The notes under the pieces are model-generated. The model did no database searches. It saw only the letters and a program-made list of their open reading frames with translations, and was not told the DNA's origin. Shown in pieces: positions 36,501 to 44,530 of a stretch of 64,000 nt of DNA (positions within the stretch are counted from its first letter, which is position 1; the number at the start of each line of letters is the position of its first letter). The stretch is taken from the NCBI RefSeq assembly GCF_020640915.1, contig NZ_JADWDC010000001.1, positions 62,001 to 126,000 on the forward strand. The letters run 5' to 3'. The translations under genes and the position numbers were made by a program. Source of the DNA: Waterburya agarophytonicola KI4. GTDB lineage: Bacteria; Cyanobacteriota; Cyanobacteriia; Cyanobacteriales; Xenococcaceae.

Positions 36501-38188
36501 TTTTCAGGTTCTAAGCTAAATCCCTCGTAAAAAGCTCGATTTGCTTTTACCGTATCCCCAGCTTTGGACAAAGCTTTACCCAAATTTATATAGTATTTTG
36601 CTTCGTGGGGAGCAAGTTTAATGGCTTGAAGATAATAAGTAATAGCCGATTCCCACTGTCCATCGAGAAAATAAAGATTGCCCAACTCAATTCGTACTGA
36701 TGCCGAATCTGGCTGCTGCTTTATCCTTTGGAGATATTGCTGAATTTTTTCTTGTCTAGTAAGACTTTTACCTGGGTTTAACTGAGGTAAAGTTTTTCTG
36801 GAGTCATTCCCCACAATACTAGCCTGATTCTGAGGGGAAAGTTGGGGAAGAGGCTTTTGCTTCTTTCCAGACAAAAACTGACGAATCTGTTTTCTAGATC
36901 TAGATTGATCTTCTGGATTTTTTACTCCTGTCTGCAAATTAGCCAGGGTTTTATAATAATAAAGGGCTTCTTCCGTCTGTCCGCTTTCCTCTAAAAGTTG
37001 CGCCAATCTCACATAAGCATTCAAAAATTCTGGTTCTAAATGAATGCAGTGCTTGTAACAAGCGATCGCTCGTTCTAGTTTGTTCTCTTCCGCTAAATTA
37101 TGTGCCAAATCGAAATGATTTTTGGCAGATATCAACTCGGGTTTGATTGCCAAGGCTTTGAAAAAGCATTCTTCCGACTTTTCATATTCCCCCAATTCAT
37201 CCCAAACCTTGGCTATATTGCGATAGGGTGCAGCACAATTAGGATCGATGATGATTGATTTTTGATAGTGTTCAATCGCTTGCTGCCACTTTTTGCTTTT
37301 GGCATAAATACTGCCCAAGTTACAGTAAACTTCTGCCATATTCGGTTGCGACTCCAACGCCTTGGCATAAATTCCAATCGCATCAGCGGTATTGCCCGAT
37401 TGTTGCAAACAATTGCCCCAAATTTTGTAGGCTGTCCCCATGCTAGGGCAAATCCTCAGTGCTTCTTTACAAGCAGCAATACTTTTGTCCCATTGTTTTT
37501 GCTCGAAAAAAGCTAAACCTTGTTCGATGTATACTTGAGATATAGCTAAGTTATCCTCTAAAACTATGTCTCCAGCAGGAGAAACTTCTACATTGGGTAG
37601 CAAGACAATATCATTCTTCGATCGCAATGATGAATTAATCTGATTCACTTTGGGATTTATATTAACAGGTATGAGGTTTATATGAGAAAAATCAAGAGTT
37701 ATCGAATCACTAAACTTATTTTCGGTTAACAGCACAGTTGCCGTCTTGGGGGGCGAAATAACATAATTAGTTGTAGTTTTTTTCTCCTCGATAGTTATCT
37801 GGGAAACTTTTTGATTTTCCTTTGCTACTTCTCCAACAGTCAAACTCGCAATTTTTGCTTTTTCTGGCTTTGAGTCAGCTAAATTGTTTTCCCCTCTGGT
37901 TCTAATTTTTTTCAAAACATTGGCAAGTAATCCATAGGCTTTAGAACATTCTGGATGAGACTTAATTGCCGAGCGATAATGAAATGCTGCTAGTTCCAGT
38001 TTTCCGACTTTTTCTGATTTTAAACCTTGCCAAACTTCATTTTCAGCCTTTTCAACACTAGCTATCTGTTCCCCAGTCAGTTCGTCTTTAGATTTACCAC
38101 CAAGACCAAAACTAGAAGAAATTGCTGCCTCAAACTTAGGGCTAGTATTGTTACTTTTCCCTGATAGGTCGAAAATGTTTGGGATCAT
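33563..38188 (-). CDS. Giant TPR protein with GT2 and GT4 glycosyltransferase domains
   Basis: 1541 residues. After an N-terminal low-complexity stretch, roughly sixteen TPR units occupy residues ~45-880, interrupted by a Ser/Gln-rich linker near 430-470. A GT2 domain covers about 905-1175: [51 protein letters not shown] (the DxD-like site is NDTE) and [18 protein letters not shown]4-type domain covers about 1225-1541: [37 protein letters not shown] and [20 protein letters not shown] with the donor-binding Glu region. One polypeptide could add two different sugars in sequence while the TPR superhelix holds the acceptor. The ATG at 38188 is unambiguous. No membrane segment. Confidence 0.88.
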   Translation of the reverse strand: MIPNIFDLSGKSNNTSPKFEAAISSSFGLGGKSKDELTGEQIASVEKAENEVWQGLKSEKVGKLELAAFHYRSAIKSHPECSKAYGLLANVLKKIRTRGENNLADSKPEKAKIASLTVGEVAKENQKVSQITIEEKKTTTNYVISPPKTATVLLTENKFSDSITLDFSHINLIPVNINPKVNQINSSLRSKNDIVLLPNVEVSPAGDIVLEDNLAISQVYIEQGLAFFEQKQWDKSIAACKEALRICPSMGTAYKIWGNCLQQSGNTADAIGIYAKALESQPNMAEVYCNLGSIYAKSKKWQQAIEHYQKSIIIDPNCAAPYRNIAKVWDELGEYEKSEECFFKALAIKPELISAKNHFDLAHNLAEENKLERAIACYKHCIHLEPEFLNAYVRLAQLLEESGQTEEALYYYKTLANLQTGVKNPEDQSRSRKQIRQFLSGKKQKPLPQLSPQNQASIVGNDSRKTLPQLNPGKSLTRQEKIQQYLQRIKQQPDSASVRIELGNLYFLDGQWESAITYYLQAIKLAPHEAKYYINLGKALSKAGDTVKANRAFYEGFSLEPEKVTAQNHLLLGNKLLEQKQTELAIACYRRAITLEPGLVEAYWQLGMILLNSGKAQGAIACYQQALKVDSRNPRSYFLLGSAFLETKQFPAAISCYQKAAQIEGNNADIYHNLGEALVKEKKWQEAEVAYKKAIAINPDNSWHHNNLGNVMLETQQWQAAILNFERAIELNPGFVWSHYNLGEALAKLERWNEAVEAYTVAQKLRPDLPEPRQKLGRVLHQRTKETRLSALAFSKEQIEQDPDNTEPYHQAISLDRKDPELYLGLGKVLVKQNKLDEAIAIYQTGLKLQPRNIELAMALSEAFLVKNPELNFQDIINKLTGEEAQKTTTKTKTSLLTVPYSDSPTVSIIIPVYNKIDYTFRCLESVVANVTSNLAIEVLVVNDCSTDDTVEVLEQVEGLRLINNEENLGFLHSCNKGASLSKGKYIYLLNNDTEIRPNCIESLIEVFEEGENVGAVGSKLVYPNGALQEAGGIVWQDSSGWNYGRMGNPHDPQYNYLRPVDYCSAASLLVPKEIFDSLGGFDADLAPAYYEDTDLCFAIRNKLGLKVMYQPKSEVIHYEGISCGTDTGGGGIKRYQVINAAKFKQKWQMALASHLENVGIDNVPDACRRYLGEKSILVIDAYPPCYDRESGSRRLFELLKIFKRLNYHVIFASDNGYKEEPYTSQMQNLQIEVLYTQDGYGTPILEQIQDRLPLLDFAWICRPEMNEKYLSLMRQQPSIKVIYDTIDLHYLRMKRAWELSPAPRSIEAAKEWVRMEKREMKMAQEADLVITVTPTEKDILNQREIPHVEVVPNIHYPYIGEKKDFHEREGLLFIGGYNHTPNIDAVVWLCKEIMPLVWQKSPEIKVTLLGNNPSEAVRELASDRVDVTGYIEDVTPYFISHRVFVAPLTYGAGMKGKIGQSLEYGLPIVSTAIGTEGMNLVSGRDALEANTASDFAEQILRLYRDENLWHQIEQNAHNAIASYYPESIQKNIAQLMNQFS

Positions 38189-38542
38189 CTTAATAATAAA
38201 TCGGTTGGAAATTAGGTAACTAAATTTACTTTTAATGAAAAAAAGATAGTCCTGGAAAACAGATTAAATCGATACTCAAATAGTAATCGCCACAATCTTG
38301 CCCGTCCCTTGAGATAAAAGGTATAAGGTCTTACTTTCTAGAGGGAATTTTGTAATGCGGGTTACATTATGACTATTTATATTAACCTTTCAATACAATT
38401 GTTTAAACAATAACATATATTGGCAAATTTGCTAAAAAAAACTGAGCTTAGTCAAACCTTAAGTTTGCTAAGACTCAGTAGAGAAATAAAGTATTATTTT
38501 GTAATTTACCTACATTTAATAGTGCAGTAAAAAATACTTATA
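38189..38542. other. Intergenic region between RTX paralogue 2 and the giant GT gene
   Basis: 354 bases on the minus-strand path from the small RTX gene to the TPR-GT2-GT4 gene. It contains the strong terminator at 38433-38479. The ~240 bases after it should hold the promoter of the giant gene, but I could not choose a single convincing element. No open frame of note. Confidence 0.6.
38433..38479 (-). terminator. Intrinsic terminator of RTX paralogue 2
   Basis: On the minus strand ACTGAG-TCTTAG-CAAAC pairs with GTTTG-CTAAG-CTCAGT (with small mismatches) around CTTAA, and the stem is followed by a run of eight T (38433-38440). It ends the transcript of the small RTX gene about 65 bases after its stop codon and separates it from the giant GT gene. 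Confidence 0.85.
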
Positions 38543-39214
38543 TTACATGATCTCAAAATCACCACTTTCATTAAATTCCATGTTCATTTCAGTGGAATTA
38601 CTGACATCTTTTAAGCTAATAACTGCATCGCCATCAAGCATTATAAAACCATTGTTAGCATCAAAAGTTACATCATTGCTATCGCTCATTCCTGTAATCA
38701 CAATTTTGTCTTCTCCTACTTCAAAATCACCAACCAGGTTGATAAATCGAGCATCTAGATCTTCGATGGCAAACTCAAATACATCCATTCCAGCATCGCC
38801 GAATAGGACATCGTTACCTTCTCCTCCATTGATAGTATCGTTGCCTTTGCCGCCAAACACAGTATCATCGCCATCTCCAGAGAAAATAAGATCGGCTCCG
38901 TTTCCTCCGAAAATTACGTCATTACCTTCTCCTGAGACGATAATATCTGCACCTTTTTCACCAAAGATCAAGTCTTTACCACCGCCACCTAAAACACTAT
39001 CGTCACCCATGCCAGCATCAATCAAATCATCACCCATGCCAGCATCAATCAAATCATCGCCCTTACCAGCATCAATTAAATCCCCTGCACCACGGGCATC
39101 AATTAGATCTCCAAGATTGCTACCATTAAAGGCATTGAATCCATCTGTACCGATCATTCTTAAGCCGTCGCCGTCAAATTCTGAAACGTTTATTGAATCT
39201 ATGACTGAAGACAT
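38543..39214 (-). CDS. Small RTX (Ca2+-binding repeat) secreted protein, paralogue 2
   Basis: 223 residues, ATG at 39214. After MSSVIDSINVSEFDGDGL comes a long acidic RTX block (about 40-145), including an exact tandem of the nonamer DLIDAGMGD, and GGGGKDLIFGEKGADII. A serralysin-like part follows (DVFEFAIEDLDA, LVGDFEVGEDKIVITGM) and the chain ends in SGDFEIM. There is no signal peptide, so type I secretion is expected. It is closest to the protein at 39652-40269: the first 18 residues align almost position by position (SEFDGDGL against SAFDGDGL). A strong terminator lies right after the gene, so it is probably expressed on its own, perhaps as an abundant matrix protein. Confidence 0.87.
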   Translation of the reverse strand: MSSVIDSINVSEFDGDGLRMIGTDGFNAFNGSNLGDLIDARGAGDLIDAGKGDDLIDAGMGDDLIDAGMGDDSVLGGGGKDLIFGEKGADIIVSGEGNDVIFGGNGADLIFSGDGDDTVFGGKGNDTINGGEGNDVLFGDAGMDVFEFAIEDLDARFINLVGDFEVGEDKIVITGMSDSNDVTFDANNGFIMLDGDAVISLKDVSNSTEMNMEFNESGDFEIM

Positions 39215-39651
39215 AATACCAAATTACTCCCTACCAAATTTACTGACTCTTTTATATTTCCTTTATTATTTTTTGCCAATAAATTGGTTTAATACTTTTG
39301 TATTAATATGCTGCAATTATTTGATCGCCGTAAGATGCTACGATTCTTAATTCAAGTGCTTTTCAGGTTTTATTTGAGGGGAGTTAATGGGAATTTTAAA
39401 GGTATTAAAAAAAAATAAAGTTTATTTCTAGAATGTTCTATTTGTAGCGTACATCACAATACTATGTCAGGTATAGCAATTCAACTGCGAATTTCAATAA
39501 TTGCAGTTGAATATTAGGGCGTCTGGTCAATTTCAAAAAAATGCTTTTATCTGGCCCATCAAAGCATAATCATAAATAAAAATTTAAAGATAGACTGCAT
39601 CATGGCAGCCCAAACTACATATTGGCGATCGCTAATTTAAAAACTAACAAT
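39215..39651. other. Intergenic region between RTX paralogues 2 and 3, with an inverted repeat
   Basis: 437 bases. ATTCAACTGC (39479-39488) and GCAGTTGAAT (39503-39512) form a perfect 10-bp stem with a 14-base loop and are the likely terminator of RTX paralogue 3. The part next to RTX paralogue 2 should hold its promoter. Its last bases (TTTGGTATTA before the ATG) are repeated upstream of paralogue 3. No open frame of note. Confidence 0.6.
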
Positions 39652-40269
39652 CTAGATGATTTCGTAATCTCCGTCCTCATTTTCTTCTATTTTAGGATCG
39701 CGGAAATTATCGACTAAATTCAGGTCAATGACACTGTTGCCATTAACTACGATACTGTTGCTTGAAGGATCGAATGCAACTGTATCTCCAGCACCCAAAC
39801 CATCAATCACAATCTTATCCTGACCGACGTGGAAATCACTAATCAAATCTACTTCTCCAGCAGCAAAATCTTCGATGTCGAAAAGAAAAACATCTTGACC
39901 TCCGCCACCAAACATTGTATCCGAGCCAGCACCGCCATCAATAGTGTCTTTTCCTTTTCCTCCACTGATGAAGTCGTCTCCTTCTGCACCATGAATGCAA
40001 TCGTCGCCAAATTGACCAAAAATGGTATCGTTCCCGCTACCTGCTTCAACAACGTCATTACCGAATCCGCCAAAAATCAGATCGTCTCCTGCTCCTCCAA
40101 CAATACTATCGTCTCCTCCTCCCGCTCGAATAACATCATCTCCTCCATAAGCAATAAACAAATCGCTTCCTCCAGTTCCTCGCAGTACATCATTGCCCTC
40201 TGTACCTTCGATCAATAAGCCATCGCCATCAAAAGCAGATATATCTATTTTACCAATTACTGTAGACAC
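39652..40269 (-). CDS. Small RTX (Ca2+-binding repeat) secreted protein, paralogue 3
   Basis: 205 residues from the GTG at 40269, chosen because AGGAG lies 9 bases upstream and because MSTVIGKIDISAFDGDGL then aligns with the start of paralogue 2. A TTG three codons earlier has no spacing for a ribosome-binding site. RTX nonapeptides fill about 40-130 (GGDDVIRAGGGDDSIVG and similar). The serralysin-like region (DVFLFDIEDFAAGEVD, LISDFHVGQDKIVIDGL) and a terminal EDGDYEII follow. Secretion and role are as inferred for the other small RTX proteins: type I export, Ca2+-driven folding outside the cell. It is a tandem duplicate of the next RTX gene downstream. Confidence 0.87.
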   Translation of the reverse strand: MSTVIGKIDISAFDGDGLLIEGTEGNDVLRGTGGSDLFIAYGGDDVIRAGGGDDSIVGGAGDDLIFGGFGNDVVEAGSGNDTIFGQFGDDCIHGAEGDDFISGGKGKDTIDGGAGSDTMFGGGGQDVFLFDIEDFAAGEVDLISDFHVGQDKIVIDGLGAGDTVAFDPSSNSIVVNGNSVIDLNLVDNFRDPKIEENEDGDYEII

Positions 40270-40335
40270 TATGCCCAACTCCTAATACCAAAATAACTGC
40301 TTTACTTATACTACGTTTCAAGTTTTTTTGCTATT

Positions 40336-40399
40336 TATACCTATAGCACTTTTGAACTATTTTAATTTCTTCAGAGTTCAACATACGTTTTTAGGTATA
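40336..40399. repeat. Nested inverted repeats upstream of RTX paralogue 3
   Basis: TATACCTA (40336-40343) pairs with TAGGTATA (40392-40399). Inside them TTGAACT (40352-40358) pairs with AGTTCAA (40375-40381). The element lies 67-130 bases upstream of the RTX start and downstream of the M16 gene, so it may be a terminator of the latter or an operator of the former. Confidence 0.5.
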
Positions 40400-40529
40400 G
40401 AACAACACTATGCCGTGGGCAAAAACTAATTGCTTATACTTAGGTTATCGGAAATCTTCAAAGCCCTATGTGCCAGGAATTACATAAAAGCGGTTATTTT
40501 GCTGGAAAAATCTTTATTATTTTTTAAGG

Positions 40530-42149
40530 TCAATTAGAAGATAATAATCTGCCGATAGTTCTGTTTTCCTGAGTAAAGGTAATGTTAGCGACTCGTTGAA
40601 TGTCACCTGGGGTAATGGTTTCGAGCTTAGTTAATTCATTAAAAATGTTGTGCCAGTCGCCAGTTTTAGCATCATATTCTGCTAGTATCTGTGCCATACC
40701 CATATTAGAATCGAGAGTTCTTAATAAACCTGCTTTTAACTGAGTTTTGACTCGTTCTAACTCCCCTGGTTGGATGGGTTCGGTTTTGAGGCGATCGATT
40801 TCCGTTCTTAAAGCGACCGCCAGATCGTCAATACTAGTACCAGGAGAAGTAAGGGCATAAACCAATATCAGGCTGGGATACTTATCTCCAGGGAAACCAC
40901 TAAAACCCTGGGCTGAAAGAGCGACTTGTTTTTCCTCGACTAAGGAGCGATAAAGACGAGATGTTCTACCGCTGCTAAGGAGTTCGGAAATAACTTCATA
41001 AACGGGATAGTCGGGATGACTCAATGCAGGGATATGATAGCCTTCGAGATACCAGGGTTGAGAAGGGAACTTCAGAGTTACTTCCCTCGTTTCAGTTTGA
41101 GGGGGTTCGGGTTTGTCGACAGCCGACGGTTGGGGTTGAGCTTGGAATCGTCCAAAATAAGTCTGGGCTAGCTGTTGCACTTGTTCGGGATCGACATCTC
41201 CCGCGATCGCTATAGTTAAGTTATTGGGTGCATAATAAGCCTGAAAAAACTTTTGAACATCATCCCTTGAAAGGCTTTCGATGTCTGCTTGATAGCCAAT
41301 AACCGGTCTTTTGTAGGGGTGGGCGGTGTAGGCTGTATCTAAAAATTCCTCAATCATTTTGCCAATAGGAGAATTATCCGTCCGCATCCGTCTTTCTTCT
41401 AAAATCACTTGTTTTTCTGGATAAAACTCGCGAAATACAGGTTGCAAGAATCTCTCTGACTCTAAAGACATCCATAACTCTAATTTATTGGCAGGAAAAC
41501 TATAAAAATAGCTAGTGTAGTCAGCAGAAGTTGCTGCATTCAAACCAACTCCCCCCGCCGTATCGACAATATTGCCATATTCGTTTTGCTTGACATATTT
41601 ACTCGCAGCAGATTGAGTTGCGACAAATTTATCGGATAGCTTGGCTATTTTCCTCTCGTCTCCCGACTTTTGAGCTTCTTGAAGATCGGCAAATAAACGA
41701 TCTAACTGATTTAATTGTTTCGCTTCGGCACGATAATTAGTAGTGCCAATTTGTTGAGTACCTTTAAAGGCTAAATGCTCCAGAAAGTGAGCGACACCAG
41801 TTTTGCCATCAGGCTCGTCTACACCACCAACATTAGCGTAGGTAACAAAAGAGATTATAGGTGCATCGTGGTTTTCCAAAACAATAAATTTCAGACCATT
41901 ATCTAGAGTAAATTCGGTAATTTGCTCCTGTACTCGATCTAGATAGGGTTGAATAGAAGACTTTGCTTGACTGTCTTGGGGTGCTGCCAAAGCAACCAAA
42001 CTTGAAAAGTTCCAAAACAAACAAGCTACTAGTACTATAGTTAGCCAACGCATTTTTGCGAAACAGCCCTTGCTTCTCATCGTCGAGGGCGCGATCGCCA
42101 ATTTTCGACTATCTTGGATGAATAATCTGTTCAATTTGCTAGACTCCAT
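40530..42149 (-). CDS. M16-family (insulinase-like) zinc metallopeptidase
   Basis: 539 residues from the ATG at 42149, which has GGGGAT just upstream; a GTG at 42173 would add eight residues. A signal-type hydrophobic segment (RWLTIVLVACLFWNFSSLVALA, residues ~34-55 in two parts) directs it to or through the inner membrane. The inverted zinc motif is HFLEHLAFKGT, with a conserved downstream Glu (the EERRM region). The second half has the R/Y-type substrate-binding site of M16 proteins (LSSGRTSRLYRSLVEEK). Members of this group degrade periplasmic peptides or process precursors. M16 enzymes often occur as gene pairs with an inactive partner; only one gene is seen here. Confidence 0.88.
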   Translation of the reverse strand: MESSKLNRLFIQDSRKLAIAPSTMRSKGCFAKMRWLTIVLVACLFWNFSSLVALAAPQDSQAKSSIQPYLDRVQEQITEFTLDNGLKFIVLENHDAPIISFVTYANVGGVDEPDGKTGVAHFLEHLAFKGTQQIGTTNYRAEAKQLNQLDRLFADLQEAQKSGDERKIAKLSDKFVATQSAASKYVKQNEYGNIVDTAGGVGLNAATSADYTSYFYSFPANKLELWMSLESERFLQPVFREFYPEKQVILEERRMRTDNSPIGKMIEEFLDTAYTAHPYKRPVIGYQADIESLSRDDVQKFFQAYYAPNNLTIAIAGDVDPEQVQQLAQTYFGRFQAQPQPSAVDKPEPPQTETREVTLKFPSQPWYLEGYHIPALSHPDYPVYEVISELLSSGRTSRLYRSLVEEKQVALSAQGFSGFPGDKYPSLILVYALTSPGTSIDDLAVALRTEIDRLKTEPIQPGELERVKTQLKAGLLRTLDSNMGMAQILAEYDAKTGDWHNIFNELTKLETITPGDIQRVANITFTQENRTIGRLLSSN

Positions 42150-42310
42150 CAAATATCCCCAGAAATTTCTCACTCTTTGCCTTCTATATAATCATTGCGG
42201 TTATATTCTACTCATATAATTGAAGCGCGGGTACACGAGAATTAATATTAATCGAACGAAATTGCTATATCATGAATCCCACTATAGTTTTTAATTAATT
42301 ACCAAAGCCC

Positions 42311-42952
42311 ATGCAAGTTTTTTCTCAGCAAGCCTGGAGAGAGATGCGTAAGACTCCTCAAACAGAAGAAGATACGCGCACTAAAATTTTACAGGCAGCA
42401 CTGAAACTATTTGCAAGACAAGGTTACGATGGCACGAGTACCAAAGATTTAGCCAAATCCGCTAAGGTGGCAGAAGGTACTTTGTTCCGTCATTTCGCTA
42501 GCAAAAAAGCTATTTTAGTCGAGGTTGCTACGGCAGGATGGGTTGATATTCTCACGGATTTATTAACAGAATTGAGTGAAATGGGCAGCTACAAAGCAGT
42601 GTCTCAAGTAATGCGTCGCCGAATGATCAATATGCGGAAAAACGGCGATTTGATGCGAGTTTGTTTTATTGAAGCGCAATATCATCCCGAACTCAAAGAA
42701 ACTATTCAAGCTGAAGTAATTAATAAGATGACGGATGTAGCAGAAGCCTTTTTTGAAACGGCGATGTCTAAAGGAATTTATCGTCAAATGAACCCCAAAA
42801 TAGTGGCAAAAGTCTTTCTGGGTATATTTGCGATCGCAGGTTTTTCTGAAGAAACTATTATCGATCCAGACGCATCTCCCCAGGCTATGCAAGAAATGGC
42901 AGAAGGTATTTCTGATATCTTTTTAAGAGGTGTTCTGAATGACGAACAATAA
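42311..42952 (+). CDS. TetR/AcrR-family transcriptional regulator
   Basis: 213 residues. The helix-turn-helix is at about residues 25-70: TKILQAALKLFARQGYDGTS, TKDLAKSAKVAEGTLFRHFA, SKKAILVEVA. The C-terminal helical ligand domain is less conserved and includes MRVCFIEAQYHPELKE. The gene ends 5 bases before the next gene (502 aa membrane protein), so it is likely translationally coupled to it and probably regulates that operon, which also includes the diadenylate-cyclase-domain gene. Its ligand is unknown. The start ATG at 42311 is the first in frame; a start at MRKTPQ (about 42344) is also possible. Confidence 0.9.
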   Translation: MQVFSQQAWREMRKTPQTEEDTRTKILQAALKLFARQGYDGTSTKDLAKSAKVAEGTLFRHFASKKAILVEVATAGWVDILTDLLTELSEMGSYKAVSQVMRRRMINMRKNGDLMRVCFIEAQYHPELKETIQAEVINKMTDVAEAFFETAMSKGIYRQMNPKIVAKVFLGIFAIAGFSEETIIDPDASPQAMQEMAEGISDIFLRGVLNDEQ

Positions 42953-42957
42953 ATGAA

Positions 42958-44466
42958 ATGACTATAGTACCAAGATCTTATAAGAGAACGAGAAAATATC
43001 GACCGAATATTTGGTTCGAGAAATTGATGGCTTTGGTGGCAGTAATTAATTTAATTATTGTCGGTTTCGATCTTAGTTATGTCCCTCTAAGAGATTTTTG
43101 GCTATCTGGTCAAGTTACCATAGGAGGAATTAAGTCGGCATATATTAAACTCGATGGTGTTAAGTTGGATTTAATTTCTGAAGACGTTTCTCGCTTTATT
43201 ACTCAATATGATGCGGTTAAAGGGATAATTCCCAATCGAGATACAGAAGAATATCTCGACAAAGTAGCACAATTACGGGCAGAATTAACCGTTAACGGGG
43301 TTGATACCCCTGTAGCGCAAAATCTTTTTGGCGATATTCGTCGTCGCAGTATTGAAATTGTGCAAACGGATGCTTTTTCCGAAGCCAACAAAACGGGAAA
43401 CCTCGAAAGAATCAAAAACAGAATGCGATCGCATTTGCCCAATAAGGATAATTCAGCCAAGACAGCATTTTGGCAATATTGGACGGTAAAAAATTTTCAA
43501 GGAAAAGTCACTCCAGAATTAGAATTCTTCGATCGCGAAATCAAACCTCTATTTGAAACTAATTACTACCGCGTCGTTGGTGAAAATGGCGGATATGTTG
43601 ACTATTTCGGTTTTATTGATTTTCCCTTTGGCATATTTTTTGCTGTAGAATTTTTGGGACGTACTTGGTTAATTAGTCGTCGTCATATTAATATAAGCTG
43701 GTTAGATGCCATGCTATGGCGATGGTACGATTTCTTTTTCTTTATTCCTGGTTGGCGATGGTTGAGAGTCATTCCCGTCACGGTGCGTTTGAATCAAGCA
43801 CAAATTATCAATCTCAATTCAATTCAGAAACAACTCAGTCAAGGTTTGGTAGCGGGAATTGCCGAAGATATTACCGAAGTAGTTATTATTCGCTTAATTA
43901 ATCAAATACAAAGTTCGATCCGTAATGGAGATATCAGTCGGTTGCTATCCCAACAAACAGCCAACCCTTATGTTGATATCAACAATACCAACGAGACGGC
44001 GGAGATAATTAGAATTTTGGCTAAGGTAATTGCCGATCGCGTCTTACCCGCCATTCAACCAGAAGCAGAAAGTCTACTACAATACAGTGTAGATAAAGCT
44101 ATTCGAGAAAGTCCAGCCTATCGGGGAATCAAACTCTTACCAGGAGGCGATCGCACTATTATTAATTTGAGCAATCAATTAATATCACAAACTTACAGTG
44201 CCTTTAGCAGTACTCTACAAGCAGCATTAGCCGAAGACGAACAATTCGATCGCTTGCTAGAAAGCTTAGTGAGTAACTTAGGAAGTAGCCTTTCTAATGA
44301 ACTACAGGCACAACAAAGCATGAATAAAATAGAATTATTATTAATTGACTTATTAGAAGAAATAAAAATCAATTATGTCGAACGTCTTTCTCAAGAAGAT
44401 ATTGAAGACATCCTCGAACAAACTCGCAGCTTGCGGAACATTTCTCACAAATCCCCTGAATATTAA
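42958..44466 (+). CDS. Conserved cyanobacterial membrane protein of unknown function
   Basis: 502 residues and no family recognised. A basic N-terminus leads into a membrane helix at about 20-44 (KLMALVAVINLIIVGFDLSY). Residues ~60-200 are predicted soluble and charged. A second hydrophobic cluster lies at about 215-265 (DFPFGIFFAVEFLGRTWLI, then WYDFFFFIPGWRWLRVIPV). The C-terminal ~230 residues are long amphipathic helices (for example LSQGLVAGIAEDITEVVIIR). This looks like a membrane-anchored helical scaffold. It is the second gene of a TetR-this gene-DAC cluster. The gap to the next gene is 64 bases and contains a hairpin repeat. A function in nucleotide signalling or envelope stress would be a guess. 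Confidence 0.75.
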   Translation: MTIVPRSYKRTRKYRPNIWFEKLMALVAVINLIIVGFDLSYVPLRDFWLSGQVTIGGIKSAYIKLDGVKLDLISEDVSRFITQYDAVKGIIPNRDTEEYLDKVAQLRAELTVNGVDTPVAQNLFGDIRRRSIEIVQTDAFSEANKTGNLERIKNRMRSHLPNKDNSAKTAFWQYWTVKNFQGKVTPELEFFDREIKPLFETNYYRVVGENGGYVDYFGFIDFPFGIFFAVEFLGRTWLISRRHINISWLDAMLWRWYDFFFFIPGWRWLRVIPVTVRLNQAQIINLNSIQKQLSQGLVAGIAEDITEVVIIRLINQIQSSIRNGDISRLLSQQTANPYVDINNTNETAEIIRILAKVIADRVLPAIQPEAESLLQYSVDKAIRESPAYRGIKLLPGGDRTIINLSNQLISQTYSAFSSTLQAALAEDEQFDRLLESLVSNLGSSLSNELQAQQSMNKIELLLIDLLEEIKINYVERLSQEDIEDILEQTRSLRNISHKSPEY

Positions 44467-44471
44467 ATAAG

Positions 44472-44497
44472 AAGGGGCGAACGGCTGTTCCGCCCTT
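44472..44497. repeat. Cyanobacterial intergenic hairpin repeat (GGGGCGAACGG type)
   Basis: AAGGGGCGAACGGCTGTTCC then GCCCTT folds back on itself (AAGGG/CCCTT, GCG/CGC with one mismatch, AAC/GTT around GGCT). This sequence type recurs in many cyanobacterial genomes as a dispersed palindrome. It is followed by two copies of the heptad AAGTAAC, the same heptad that lies between ndhD3 and cupA at 56525-56580. Confidence 0.65.
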
Positions 44498-44530
44498 ACA
44501 TAAGTAACAAGTAATTTCATTTATTGATAA

